Shown piece after piece: positions 7,362 through 12,372 of a DNA stretch of 12,372 bases. Below the pieces are notes generated by a model. It was not told the origin of the DNA, did not search any database, and was given only the letters and a program-made list of their open reading frames with translations. Position 1 is the stretch's first letter; each line of letters starts with the position of its first letter. The DNA comes from URNF01 sp045594105 (GTDB lineage: Bacteria; Bacillota; Clostridia; Oscillospirales; Acutalibacteraceae), in assembly GCA_045594105.1 (NCBI GenBank), contig JAZNXY010000095.1, positions 1 to 12,372 on the forward strand. Reading direction: 5' to 3'. A program made the position numbers and the translations under genes.

Positions 7362-7727
7362 TCAATTCTTTTCCATAAAGGATCTGATGGCGGTAATTGT
7401 TTGTTCGCTGACAACATGCTCGATTTTGCAGGCATCTTTCGCTGCGTTTTCTTCATCCACACCGATGAACACCAAAAAATCGGATAAAACCGTGTGGCGT
7501 TCAAAAATATTTTTTGCCGCCGCATATCCGCTGTCGGTAAGCGAAAGATACCCGTCTGCGTTGACAGAAAGGTAGCCACCTTTTTTTAATAAGCTGACCG
7601 CTCTGCTGACGCTGGGTTTTGAATATCCCATGTGTTCGGCAATGTCAATGCTGCGTACAGCCCCTGTTTTTTGTGAGAGTACATATATGGTTTCAAGATA
7701 CATTTCCGCAGATTCATGTAACGGCAT
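7362..7727 (-). CDS. short DtxR-family metal-dependent repressor, iron-type ligands
   Basis: This 121-residue protein is a DtxR/MntR-type regulator: a winged helix at about residues 5-65 (IDIAEHMGYSKPSVSRAVSLL) and a metal-binding dimerisation domain at about 66-121. It has no C-terminal SH3-like domain, so it is as short as MntR. From remembered alignments, Met9 and Cys100 occupy positions that are Met10 and Cys102 in DtxR but Asp8 and Glu99 in B. subtilis MntR. Glu103 and His104 match DtxR Glu105 and His106, and His78 matches His79. This suggests Fe2+ sensing. ATG at 7727 follows AAGGAG (7735-7740) with 7 bp spacing. It lies between two feo units and divergent from feoA2, whose operators it probably binds. 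A Mn-sensing role is not excluded. Confidence 0.9.
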   Translation of the reverse strand: MPLHESAEMYLETIYVLSQKTGAVRSIDIAEHMGYSKPSVSRAVSLLKKGGYLSVNADGYLSLTDSGYAAAKNIFERHTVLSDFLVFIGVDEENAAKDACKIEHVVSEQTITAIRSFMEKN

Positions 7728-7755
7728 CGTAAAACTCCTTAAATATGATGAGTTT

Positions 7756-7784
7756 AGTATACCATATAGGAAGTGCGTTTGCAA
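7756..7784 (-). promoter_or_regulatory. promoter of the DtxR-family regulator
   Basis: On the - strand TTGCAA (7779-7784), a 17 bp spacer and TATACT (7756-7761) form a good sigmaA promoter, strengthened by TGG just before the -10. The start would be about 22 bases upstream of the gene. No TTAGC-N4-GCTAA site overlaps it; the nearest is about 73 bp upstream. Confidence 0.65.
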
Positions 7785-7821
7785 GAGGCAACATTTTTAT
7801 GAAAAAATGGCAAAAATCCCC

Positions 7822-7850
7822 TTGACAAATCCGAGGGGAGGGTGTATTAT
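7822..7850 (+). promoter_or_regulatory. feoA2-feoB2 promoter (sigmaA)
   Basis: A perfect -35 TTGACA (7822-7827), a 17 bp spacer and TATTAT (7845-7850) make this one of the strongest promoters in the window. The predicted start at about 7857 lies at the left edge of the first operator palindrome, so repressor binding there would block initiation or clearance. Confidence 0.85.
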
Positions 7851-7856
7851 TCTTAT

Positions 7857-7874
7857 GGTTAGCAATTGCTAACC
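7857..7874. promoter_or_regulatory. operator 1 of feoA2: perfect 18-bp palindrome
   Basis: GGTTAGCAATTGCTAACC is a perfect palindrome at the predicted transcription start of feoA2. Its core TTAGC-N4-GCTAA recurs twice downstream. TTAGGTTAG-like half sites are known for DtxR/IdeR, and the adjacent DtxR-family gene is the obvious candidate protein; binding itself is inferred. Confidence 0.8.
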
Positions 7875-7891
7875 GTTTTTCAATGAAATGT

Positions 7892-7909
7892 AGTTAGCCG
7901 CCGCTAATC
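7892..7909. promoter_or_regulatory. operator 2 of feoA2 (imperfect copy)
   Basis: AGTTAGCCGCCGCTAATC carries the same TTAGC-N4-GCTAA core as operator 1, with the centre 35 bp downstream, just before the feoA2 ribosome binding site at 7917-7923. The four central bases differ completely from operator 1 while both pentamer arms are kept, which argues for a protein site over a random repeat. Confidence 0.62.
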
Positions 7910-7927
7910 GTGTTATGGAGGAACGAT

Positions 7928-8155
7928 ATGACACTGCGAGATGCGATAGAAGGAAAAGAATATATCATTCAACAGATAAACACAGACGATGAGGAACTGA
8001 ATGCTTTTTTGTTTTCTCTGGGTTGTTACAGTGGGGAAACAATCACCGTGATTGCACACCGCAGAGGCGGATGTACCGTTTCCATTAAAGACGCTCGCTA
8101 TAATATTGATACGCAACTGGCGGAAGCCATTATCGTTAAATTTATAGAAGAATAA
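7928..8155 (+). CDS. feoA: FeoA, partner of the second FeoB
   Basis: This 75-residue SH3-like protein is typical of FeoA proteins that precede the short-N-terminus FeoB type. Blocks are DDEELNAFLFSLGCYSGETITV (residues 19-40) and CTVSIKDARYNIDTQLAEAIIV (48-69). It is expected to act at the membrane with FeoB2 in ferrous iron uptake. An upstream in-frame ATG-containing extension is ignored because GGAGGAA at 7917-7923 sits 4 bp before the ATG at 7928. It is clearly diverged from the first FeoA of the window in sequence and length. It is controlled by the TTGACA promoter and two operators just upstream, and is followed by a small hairpin and a third operator before feoB2. Confidence 0.93.
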   Translation: MTLRDAIEGKEYIIQQINTDDEELNAFLFSLGCYSGETITVIAHRRGGCTVSIKDARYNIDTQLAEAIIVKFIEE

Positions 8156-8173
8156 GTTTCGGCTTATTTTTTT
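8151..8173 (+). terminator. weak terminator-like hairpin at the feoA2 stop codon
   Basis: AATAAGT (8151-8157) pairs with GCTTATT (8162-8168), including one G-T wobble, around a TTCG tetraloop. Ts run from 8167 to 8173. The stem is short and AT-rich, so termination would be partial. It includes the feoA2 stop codon and could set the feoA2:feoB2 ratio. Confidence 0.4.
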
Positions 8174-8180
8174 AGTTGCA

Positions 8181-8198
8181 GGTTAGCGGTTGCTAACT
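8181..8198. promoter_or_regulatory. operator 3, between feoA2 and feoB2
   Basis: GGTTAGCGGTTGCTAACT repeats the TTAGC-N4-GCTAA core inside the 103-bp gap between feoA2 and feoB2, 60 bp before the feoB2 start. I see no convincing promoter in the gap: TTGCAG at 8176-8181 has no -10 at a normal distance. The site may therefore act as a roadblock to elongation, or serve a promoter I cannot recognise. Confidence 0.68.
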
Positions 8199-8258
8199 GA
8201 TGTATGTAAATATTCCCGTAAGGGCTTTTATAGTGTAGAGAAACAGGAGGAAGAATTT

Positions 8259-10289
8259 ATGAGAATCGCATTAACCGGCAATCCGAACGCCGGTAAGACA
8301 ACAATGTTTAATGCTCTGACCGGGCGCAACGAAAAGGTTGGTAACTGGGCGGGTGTTACTGTAGAAAAGAAAGAATACCCGGTAAAGAAAGCGTACGCAG
8401 GAGGTAAACAGATTACGGTTGTTGACCTTCCCGGTGCATACTCGATGTCCCCGTTTACAAGTGAGGAAAGCATCACAAGCGCCTATGTAAAGAATGAAAA
8501 CCCCGATGTTATTGTTAATATCGTAGATGCGGATAACTTGAGCCGTAGTCTTTTCTTTACAACGCAGCTTCTCGAATTGGGTGTTCCCGTTGTGGTTGCA
8601 CTTAATAAAAGTGATATCGGAAAGAAAAAAGGGAATAAAATCGATGCGAAAACACTTGCTGAAAAGCTTGGTTGCCCCGTAGTCAAAACCGTTTCAACCT
8701 CGTCGGAGGGGTTGAGGGCATTGATTGAAGCGGCTGTTACACAAGTCGGAAAGGAGCAAAAAGCACCTTACATACAGGCAGAGATTGACCTGACTGACAA
8801 AGAACAGGTAGAAACAGAAGACCGTAAACGCTTTGAGTTCGTTAACACCATCGTCAAAGAGGTGGAAAACCGTAGGGTGTTAACTAAAGACAAGAATATC
8901 GGTGACGAGATTGATGCTGTTTTGACAAATAAATGGTTAGGTCTGCCGATTTTTGCCGCTGTGATGTTCCTGGTATTCTATATTTCTCAGAGCACGCTCG
9001 GTGCGTGGATTGCCGAAGGCGTAGAGGTGGGCGATACGTTTATTCCCGGTCTTGTACCGCTTTTGGAAGTGTTTCAGGGGTGGGTAGGCGGCTTGCTGGC
9101 CAATGCCAACCCTCTGCTTTGTGCTATTGTTGTTGACGGTGTTATTGGTGGCGTTGTTGCCGTTGTTGGTTTCCTACCTCTTGTTATGGTAATGTATTTT
9201 CTCATTGCGCTGCTTGAGGATTGCGGATATATGTCCCGTGCCGCAGTTGTTCTGGATCCTATTTTCAAAAGAGTGGGCCTTTCCGGTAAATCGGTTATTC
9301 CGTTTGTAATAACGGTGGGATGTGCCGTGCCGGGTATTATGGCAAGCCGCACCATTCGCAATGAACGTGAGCGTAGAGCCACCGCGATGCTGGCACCTTT
9401 TATGCCGTGCGGAGCGAAGATTCCTGTTATTTCGCTGTTTGCCGGTGCGTTTTTCGAGAATGCCTGGTGGGTGAGTGCTTTGATGTATTTTGCCGGCATT
9501 GCACTTATCTTTCTCGGTGCTTTGTTGATCAATTTGATTACAGGATATAAAGCAAGAAAATCCTTCTTCATTATAGAACTTCCCGAATACAAGGCACCTT
9601 CTCTGTGGGGTGCATTCAAGTCTATGTGCAGCCGTGGTTGGGCATATATTGTAAAAGCTGCGACCATTATCCTCCTTTGTAATATGGCGATACAGCTGAT
9701 GCAGACATTCACTTGGCAATTCGAGGTCGCCGAAAGTGCAGATGCGTCGATTCTTGCCTCAATTGCTTCTCCCTTTGCATATCTGCTCGTTCCGATTGTG
9801 GGTGTTTTATCCTGGCAGCTGGCGGCGGCCGCTATTACCGGCTTTATTGCCAAAGAAAACGTTGTCGGTACACTTGCTGTTTGCTTTGTCGGTCTTGATA
9901 ACCTTATTGACACCGAAGAACTCGCCCTCATGGAAGGAGCCGGCGCCGAGGTTGCAGGCATTATGGCAATTACTAAAGCGGCAGCTCTCGCATATCTGAT
10001 GTTTAATCTCTATACACCGCCTTGCTTTGCGGCTATCGGTGCTATGAACGCCGAAATGAAAAGCGCAAAATGGTTATGGGGTGGTATTGGTCTTCAGCTT
10101 GCTGTAGGGTATACTGTGGCATATCTCGTGTATACCATCGGTACGCTTGTCGCAGGCGGCACCTTACATATCGGTTCTGCTGTCAGCGGTTTGGTTGCCA
10201 TCATGATTATGACAGCTTTTATACTTTGGCTGATTGTAAGAAATAACCGAAAAATAAAAGCCGAGTATGCACTTAAAAGTGCAAAATAA
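8259..10289 (+). CDS. feoB: FeoB, ferrous iron transporter, second type
   Basis: This 676-residue transporter begins directly with its G domain: G1 GNPNAGKT at 7-14, G2 Thr34 in AGVTV, G3 DLPG at 56-59 and a canonical G4 NKSD at 116-119. The membrane half starts near residue 225 and shows VGCAVPGI with Cys355, MPCGAKIPV at 382-390, AKENVVGTLA at 531-540 and YTPPCFAAIG at 585-594. The start is set by AGGAGGAA (8245-8252), 6 bp before the ATG at 8259; the open frame begins 69 bp earlier without such a site. It lacks the N-terminal extension of the other FeoB and differs at all transport motifs, so this is not a recent tandem duplication. The 49-residue Cys-rich FeoB-associated protein follows after 24 bp. 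Confidence 0.96.
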   Translation: MRIALTGNPNAGKTTMFNALTGRNEKVGNWAGVTVEKKEYPVKKAYAGGKQITVVDLPGAYSMSPFTSEESITSAYVKNENPDVIVNIVDADNLSRSLFFTTQLLELGVPVVVALNKSDIGKKKGNKIDAKTLAEKLGCPVVKTVSTSSEGLRALIEAAVTQVGKEQKAPYIQAEIDLTDKEQVETEDRKRFEFVNTIVKEVENRRVLTKDKNIGDEIDAVLTNKWLGLPIFAAVMFLVFYISQSTLGAWIAEGVEVGDTFIPGLVPLLEVFQGWVGGLLANANPLLCAIVVDGVIGGVVAVVGFLPLVMVMYFLIALLEDCGYMSRAAVVLDPIFKRVGLSGKSVIPFVITVGCAVPGIMASRTIRNERERRATAMLAPFMPCGAKIPVISLFAGAFFENAWWVSALMYFAGIALIFLGALLINLITGYKARKSFFIIELPEYKAPSLWGAFKSMCSRGWAYIVKAATIILLCNMAIQLMQTFTWQFEVAESADASILASIASPFAYLLVPIVGVLSWQLAAAAITGFIAKENVVGTLAVCFVGLDNLIDTEELALMEGAGAEVAGIMAITKAAALAYLMFNLYTPPCFAAIGAMNAEMKSAKWLWGGIGLQLAVGYTVAYLVYTIGTLVAGGTLHIGSAVSGLVAIMIMTAFILWLIVRNNRKIKAEYALKSAK

Positions 10290-10313
10290 ACTATCACAGT
10301 CAGGAATTGTATT

Positions 10314-10463
10314 ATGGAAAATATTATTGTTATCTTAGTGTTGTTTGCAATTGCAGCAGGCATTATTTGGTATCTGATACGTGCTAAAAAACGTGGAGAA
10401 AAATGTATTGGTTGCCCGTATAGCGGTGCCTGTAGTAATTGCTCAAAACCGAAAGAAAACTGA
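10314..10463 (+). CDS. FeoB-associated Cys-rich membrane protein
   Basis: This 49-residue protein is shorter than most gene callers report. It has one N-terminal membrane helix (residues 3-22, IIVILVLFAIAAGIIWYLI) followed by a basic stretch, RAKKRG, and a cytoplasmic tail with four cysteines: C31, C34, C40 and C43 in CIGCPYSGACSNC. This is the pattern of the small Cys-rich proteins found next to FeoB in Firmicutes. They are thought to assist FeoB, by analogy with FeoC, perhaps by binding iron, but the role is unproven. AGGAA at 10302-10306 serves as a ribosome binding site 7 bp before the ATG. It is the last gene of the feoA2-feoB2 unit and is closed by a strong terminator. Confidence 0.93.
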   Translation: MENIIVILVLFAIAAGIIWYLIRAKKRGEKCIGCPYSGACSNCSKPKEN

Positions 10464-10468
10464 TTTTG

Positions 10469-10500
10469 GCACCTTGCATAATAGCAAGGTGCTGTTTTTT
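10469..10500 (+). terminator. terminator of the feoA2-feoB2 operon
   Basis: GCACCTTGC (10469-10477) pairs perfectly with GCAAGGTGC (10484-10492) around ATAATA, followed by TGTTTTTT. It starts six bases after the Cys-rich gene's stop codon and separates the feo unit from the ABC transporter genes. Confidence 0.93.
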
Positions 10501-10561
10501 ATAACCGATGAGTCTCTGTAGATGACCGAATAGATAAAAATCAAGATTTTTTCTTTGTTGT

Positions 10562-10582
10562 TTGCTAAGATGGTATTGCTAA
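10562..10582 (+). repeat. direct TTGCTAA repeat upstream of the ABC operon
   Basis: TTGCTAA occurs at 10562-10568 and again at 10576-10582, 14 bp apart, just before the ABC ribosome binding site. The heptamer equals the right half of operators 1 and 3 of the feo unit, but here it is a direct repeat. The promoter of this operon is not clear: a TTGTTG at 10555-10560 and several AT-rich -10-like hexamers do not give a standard spacing. Confidence 0.3.
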
Positions 10583-10603
10583 TAAGAAAGGGGGTTGCCG
10601 CAA

Positions 10604-11332
10604 ATGCAAGCAATTAAGGCAACGGAACTTGTTAAACGGTACAAAAACCTAACTGCCGTCAACAAGCTCAATTTGGAAATTCGACAAGGTGAATTGTTTT
10701 CATTGTTGGGTGTTAATGGAGCGGGGAAGAGCACAACTATAAAAATGTTAACCTGCCTGACAAAACCGTCAAGCGGTGATGCGTTTGTAGCTGGTTACAG
10801 CATAACCGAGCAACCGCAACACGTAAAACGGTTAATTGGAGTATCTCCCCAAGAGACAGCTGTTGCCTCTAATCTTTCCGTTAAAGAAAACCTAGAGCTT
10901 ATCTGCGGAATTTACGGATTTTCCAAAGAGGAAACCGTGACCAAGATACAAGAACTTTCTATGCAGTTGCATTTAGAGACTGTTTTGCGGCGAAAAGCAG
11001 GTAAATTATCGGGTGGTTGGCAACGTCGTGTCAGCATTGCGATGGCGCTGGTCAGCCGGCCCAAATTTCTCTTTTTGGATGAACCCACTCTTGGGTTGGA
11101 CGTCATTGCGAGACGTGAACTTTGGGACGTAATTCGCTCTTTAAAAGGAAAAGCGACTATTATTCTGACAACACACTATATGGAAGAAGCAGAAGCACTT
11201 TCCGACCGTATCGGCATTATGAAAGACGGTAGTCTTCTTGCGGTAGGAACGGTGGAAGAACTGAACAAGAAGGCACAAACAAGCGATTTTGAGACTGCGT
11301 TTGTTTCGATCGTAAAGGAGTGTGCGGTATGA
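10604..11332 (+). CDS. ABC transporter ATP-binding protein (DrrA/CcmA-like)
   Basis: This 242-residue protein is a single ABC ATPase domain that powers the membrane protein encoded next. Walker A GVNGAGKST is at 36-44, the Q-loop at Gln83 (SPQE), the signature LSGGW at 135-139, Walker B FLFLDEPT at 155-162 and the switch histidine at 191. The signature is followed by QRRVSIAMAL, as in ABC-2 exporter ATPases of the DrrA type (drug, lipid or polymer export). A TTG at 10595 would abut the ribosome binding site, so the ATG at 10604, 9 bp after AAAGGGGG (10587-10594), is chosen. Its stop codon overlaps the permease start as ATGA. The substrate cannot be told from sequence. Confidence 0.93.
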   Translation: MQAIKATELVKRYKNLTAVNKLNLEIRQGELFSLLGVNGAGKSTTIKMLTCLTKPSSGDAFVAGYSITEQPQHVKRLIGVSPQETAVASNLSVKENLELICGIYGFSKEETVTKIQELSMQLHLETVLRRKAGKLSGGWQRRVSIAMALVSRPKFLFLDEPTLGLDVIARRELWDVIRSLKGKATIILTTHYMEEAEALSDRIGIMKDGSLLAVGTVEELNKKAQTSDFETAFVSIVKECAV

Positions 11333-12060
11333 GAATGATGGCTTTTGCAAAAAGATGCGCAAAAGAGGTTTTGCGTGATCCTATCAATCTTGTTTTCGGT
11401 TTGGGATTTCCGTTGGTTTTGTTATTCCTTCTCAGCGCTATACAAGCAAACATTCCCGTAAGTCTATTTGAAATTGACACACTAACCCCCGGTATTACCG
11501 TCTTCGGACTTTCGTTTATGACACTCTTTTCCGCATCGCTGATAGCCAAAGATAGGGAAAGTGCACTCCTACAAAGACTATACACAACACCTCTTACAGG
11601 ATTTGATTTTATTATTGGCTATATGCTTCCGCTTTTGCCCATAGCTCTTGGACAAACAGTTATCTGTTATCTGTTCGCAAATCCTTTGGGATTAACCGTT
11701 AGTGTGAATGTGGTGTATGCCGTTGTCGGGATACTGCCAATGGCTGTTTTTAATATCGCATTGGGCCTTCTGTGTGGCAGTCTGCTTAGTGTCAAACAGG
11801 TTGGCGGTATTTGCGGTGCGTTACTTACCAATCTTTCTGCGTGGCTTTCGGGGGTGTGGTTTGATTTAAACCTTGTGGGCGGTTTTTTTGAGAAGATAGC
11901 CAACGTGTTCCCCTTTTTTCATGCGGCAGAAATGGCAAAAGCGTTATTGATTGGGAATTTTGAATTGGCAGTTTCCCACATTTTCCCGGTTCTTCTGTAT
12001 AGTGTCGTTGTGACAGTGATTGCCGTATTCTGTTTTCTCAGACAAACGAAAAGACAGTAA
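11329..12060 (+). CDS. ABC-2 type transporter permease
   Basis: This 243-residue integral membrane protein has about six hydrophobic segments, beginning with VFGLGFPLVLLFLLSA after a short cytoplasmic N-terminus and ending with LLYSVVVTVIAVFCFL. AKDRESALLQRLYTTPLTGFDFIIGYML is the typical ABC-2 block between the second and third helices, with the coupling sequence RLYTTPLT. It forms the exporter with the preceding ATPase, probably as a dimer. AAAGGAG (11314-11320) precedes the ATG at 11329, which overlaps the ATPase stop codon by four bases; a GTG at 11320 is in frame but lies inside the ribosome binding site. The substrate is unknown. Confidence 0.9.
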   Translation: MRMMAFAKRCAKEVLRDPINLVFGLGFPLVLLFLLSAIQANIPVSLFEIDTLTPGITVFGLSFMTLFSASLIAKDRESALLQRLYTTPLTGFDFIIGYMLPLLPIALGQTVICYLFANPLGLTVSVNVVYAVVGILPMAVFNIALGLLCGSLLSVKQVGGICGALLTNLSAWLSGVWFDLNLVGGFFEKIANVFPFFHAAEMAKALLIGNFELAVSHIFPVLLYSVVVTVIAVFCFLRQTKRQ

Positions 12061-12114
12061 ATATCTGTGCTGTATATCCTCCCTAAGAAGGATATCTTTA
12101 ACAGAACTTGGACG

Positions 12115-12163
12115 GGAGTTGCGCTGTAGTAAATGCTATGTAAAAATGCATACTCGCAGCTCC
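12115..12163 (+). other. long imperfect hairpin downstream of the ABC operon
   Basis: GGAGTTGCG (12115-12123) pairs with CGCAGCTCC (12155-12163), nine pairs with one G-T. Inside, AGTA and TGC (12128-12136) pair with GCA and TACT (12148-12154) around a two-base bulge. A smaller stem, ATATCCT/AGGATAT, lies upstream at 12074-12095, and a terminator-like hairpin follows at 12168-12190. It may be a 3' UTR structure or a small RNA. I recognise no known RNA family, and no coding region is visible from 12061 to 12254. Confidence 0.35.
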
Positions 12164-12167
12164 TGAG

Positions 12168-12190
12168 GAAAACCCGCTTTGCGGGTTTTC
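12168..12190 (+). terminator. hairpin terminator for the ABC operon
   Basis: GAAAACCCGC (12168-12177) pairs perfectly with GCGGGTTTTC (12181-12190) around TTT. The four Ts lie inside the arm and no long T-run follows, so it is a plausible but not ideal intrinsic terminator for the + strand. Confidence 0.6.
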
Positions 12191-12220
12191 GGGTTCTGCG
12201 TCCATCAACTCAGACGAACA

Positions 12221-12252
12221 AAAAAAGAGATACCCGAAGGTATCTCTTTTTT
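12221..12252 (-). terminator. terminator of the tRNA-Leu gene
   Basis: A 14-bp perfect stem (12221-12234 with 12239-12252) is capped, on the - strand, by a TTCG tetraloop closed by C-G, a very stable arrangement. Its 3' arm ends in six Ts on the - strand. It begins two bases after the tRNA CCA end and can also stop + strand transcription. Confidence 0.87.
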
Positions 12253-12254
12253 GT

Positions 12255-12339
12255 TGGTGCGGGTAACAGGACTTGAACCTGCACGAAAGGATTCACCAGA
12301 TCCTAAGTCTGGCGCGTCTGCCAATTCCGCCATACCCGC
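12255..12339 (-). tRNA. tRNA-Leu, anticodon UAG
   Basis: The - strand folds into a class II cloverleaf: acceptor GCGGGTA/TACCCGC with encoded CCA (12255-12257), anticodon stem CCAGA/TCTGG with loop CTTAGGA giving anticodon UAG (12303-12305), a long variable arm containing CCTTTCG, and T-arm GCAGG-TTCAAGT-CCTGT. It reads CUA and, by wobble, other CUN leucine codons. A possible -10 box TAGAAT lies at 12358-12363 on the - strand; its -35 box would fall outside the window. It is followed at once by a strong terminator. Confidence 0.97.
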
Positions 12340-12372
12340 ATATGAAATCACCTTTGTATTCTAAAACAAACA

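Noticed and set aside
7259..7579. long N-terminal extension of feoA1
   Set aside because: It would pass through an intrinsic terminator and the DtxR-family coding region; the start at 7258 has its own ribosome binding site and gives the normal FeoA length.
8215..8224. CCC-GTAA-GGG mini-hairpin before feoB2
   Set aside because: Three base pairs are too few to call a regulatory element without comparative evidence.
9074..9961. 295-residue open frame antisense to feoB2
   Set aside because: It is a shadow of a clear coding gene, with no ribosome binding site or recognisable domain.
12179..12364. 61-residue open frame on the + strand crossing the tRNA-Leu gene
   Set aside because: It is antisense to the tRNA; the VTGLEPARKD-type peptide is a well-known artefact of translating tRNA-Leu genes and their terminators.

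Overview
The window reads as chromosomal DNA of a low- to mid-GC Gram-positive anaerobe, most likely a Clostridia member of the Oscillospirales/Ruminococcaceae type. The reasons are the CIRCE-controlled groESL operon, strong AGGAGG-type ribosome binding sites, a GroEL starting MSKIILFGEEARKAL, a DUF3810 membrane protein, a degenerate HPr-like protein and paired clostridial-style Feo systems. No mobile element, CRISPR array or rRNA is visible. Species cannot be assigned from this sequence alone.

Layout. (1) 1-2160: groES-groEL on the + strand, with a sigmaA-like promoter, a perfect CIRCE operator and a strong bidirectional terminator shared with the convergent mtaB. (2) 2163-4843: mtaB (- strand; tRNA ms2t6A methylthiotransferase), a small HPr-like gene (+ strand) lacking the phosphorylatable histidine, and a DUF3810 HExxH membrane protein (- strand) whose 3' end overlaps the HPr-like gene. 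(3) 4885-10500: a dense iron-transport locus. On the - strand a short DtxR-family repressor is followed, after a hairpin terminator, by feoA1-feoB1. On the + strand, divergent from the repressor, lie feoA2, feoB2 and a 49-aa FeoB-associated Cys-rich membrane protein, closed by a strong terminator. (4) 10604-12060: a two-gene ABC-2 exporter. (5) 12061-12372: a structured intergenic region, then a tRNA-Leu(UAG) gene on the - strand with its own terminator.

The most interesting part is the Feo locus. Two clearly different FeoA/FeoB pairs sit back to back around one regulator. The + strand feoA2-feoB2 unit carries three copies of an inverted repeat, TTAGC-N4-GCTAA: one at the predicted transcription start, one before the feoA2 ribosome binding site and one between feoA2 and feoB2, just after a small terminator-like hairpin. 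No copy is visible upstream of feoA1 or in the regulator's own promoter. The regulator has Met and Cys at the positions where manganese-type MntR has Asp and Glu, as in iron-sensing DtxR/IdeR, but lacks the C-terminal SH3-like domain. The simplest model is an iron-sensing short DtxR protein repressing the second Feo system, with the first Feo system under different control, partly by read-through or attenuation. That model is inference. The gene families and the repeated motif are read directly from the sequence.
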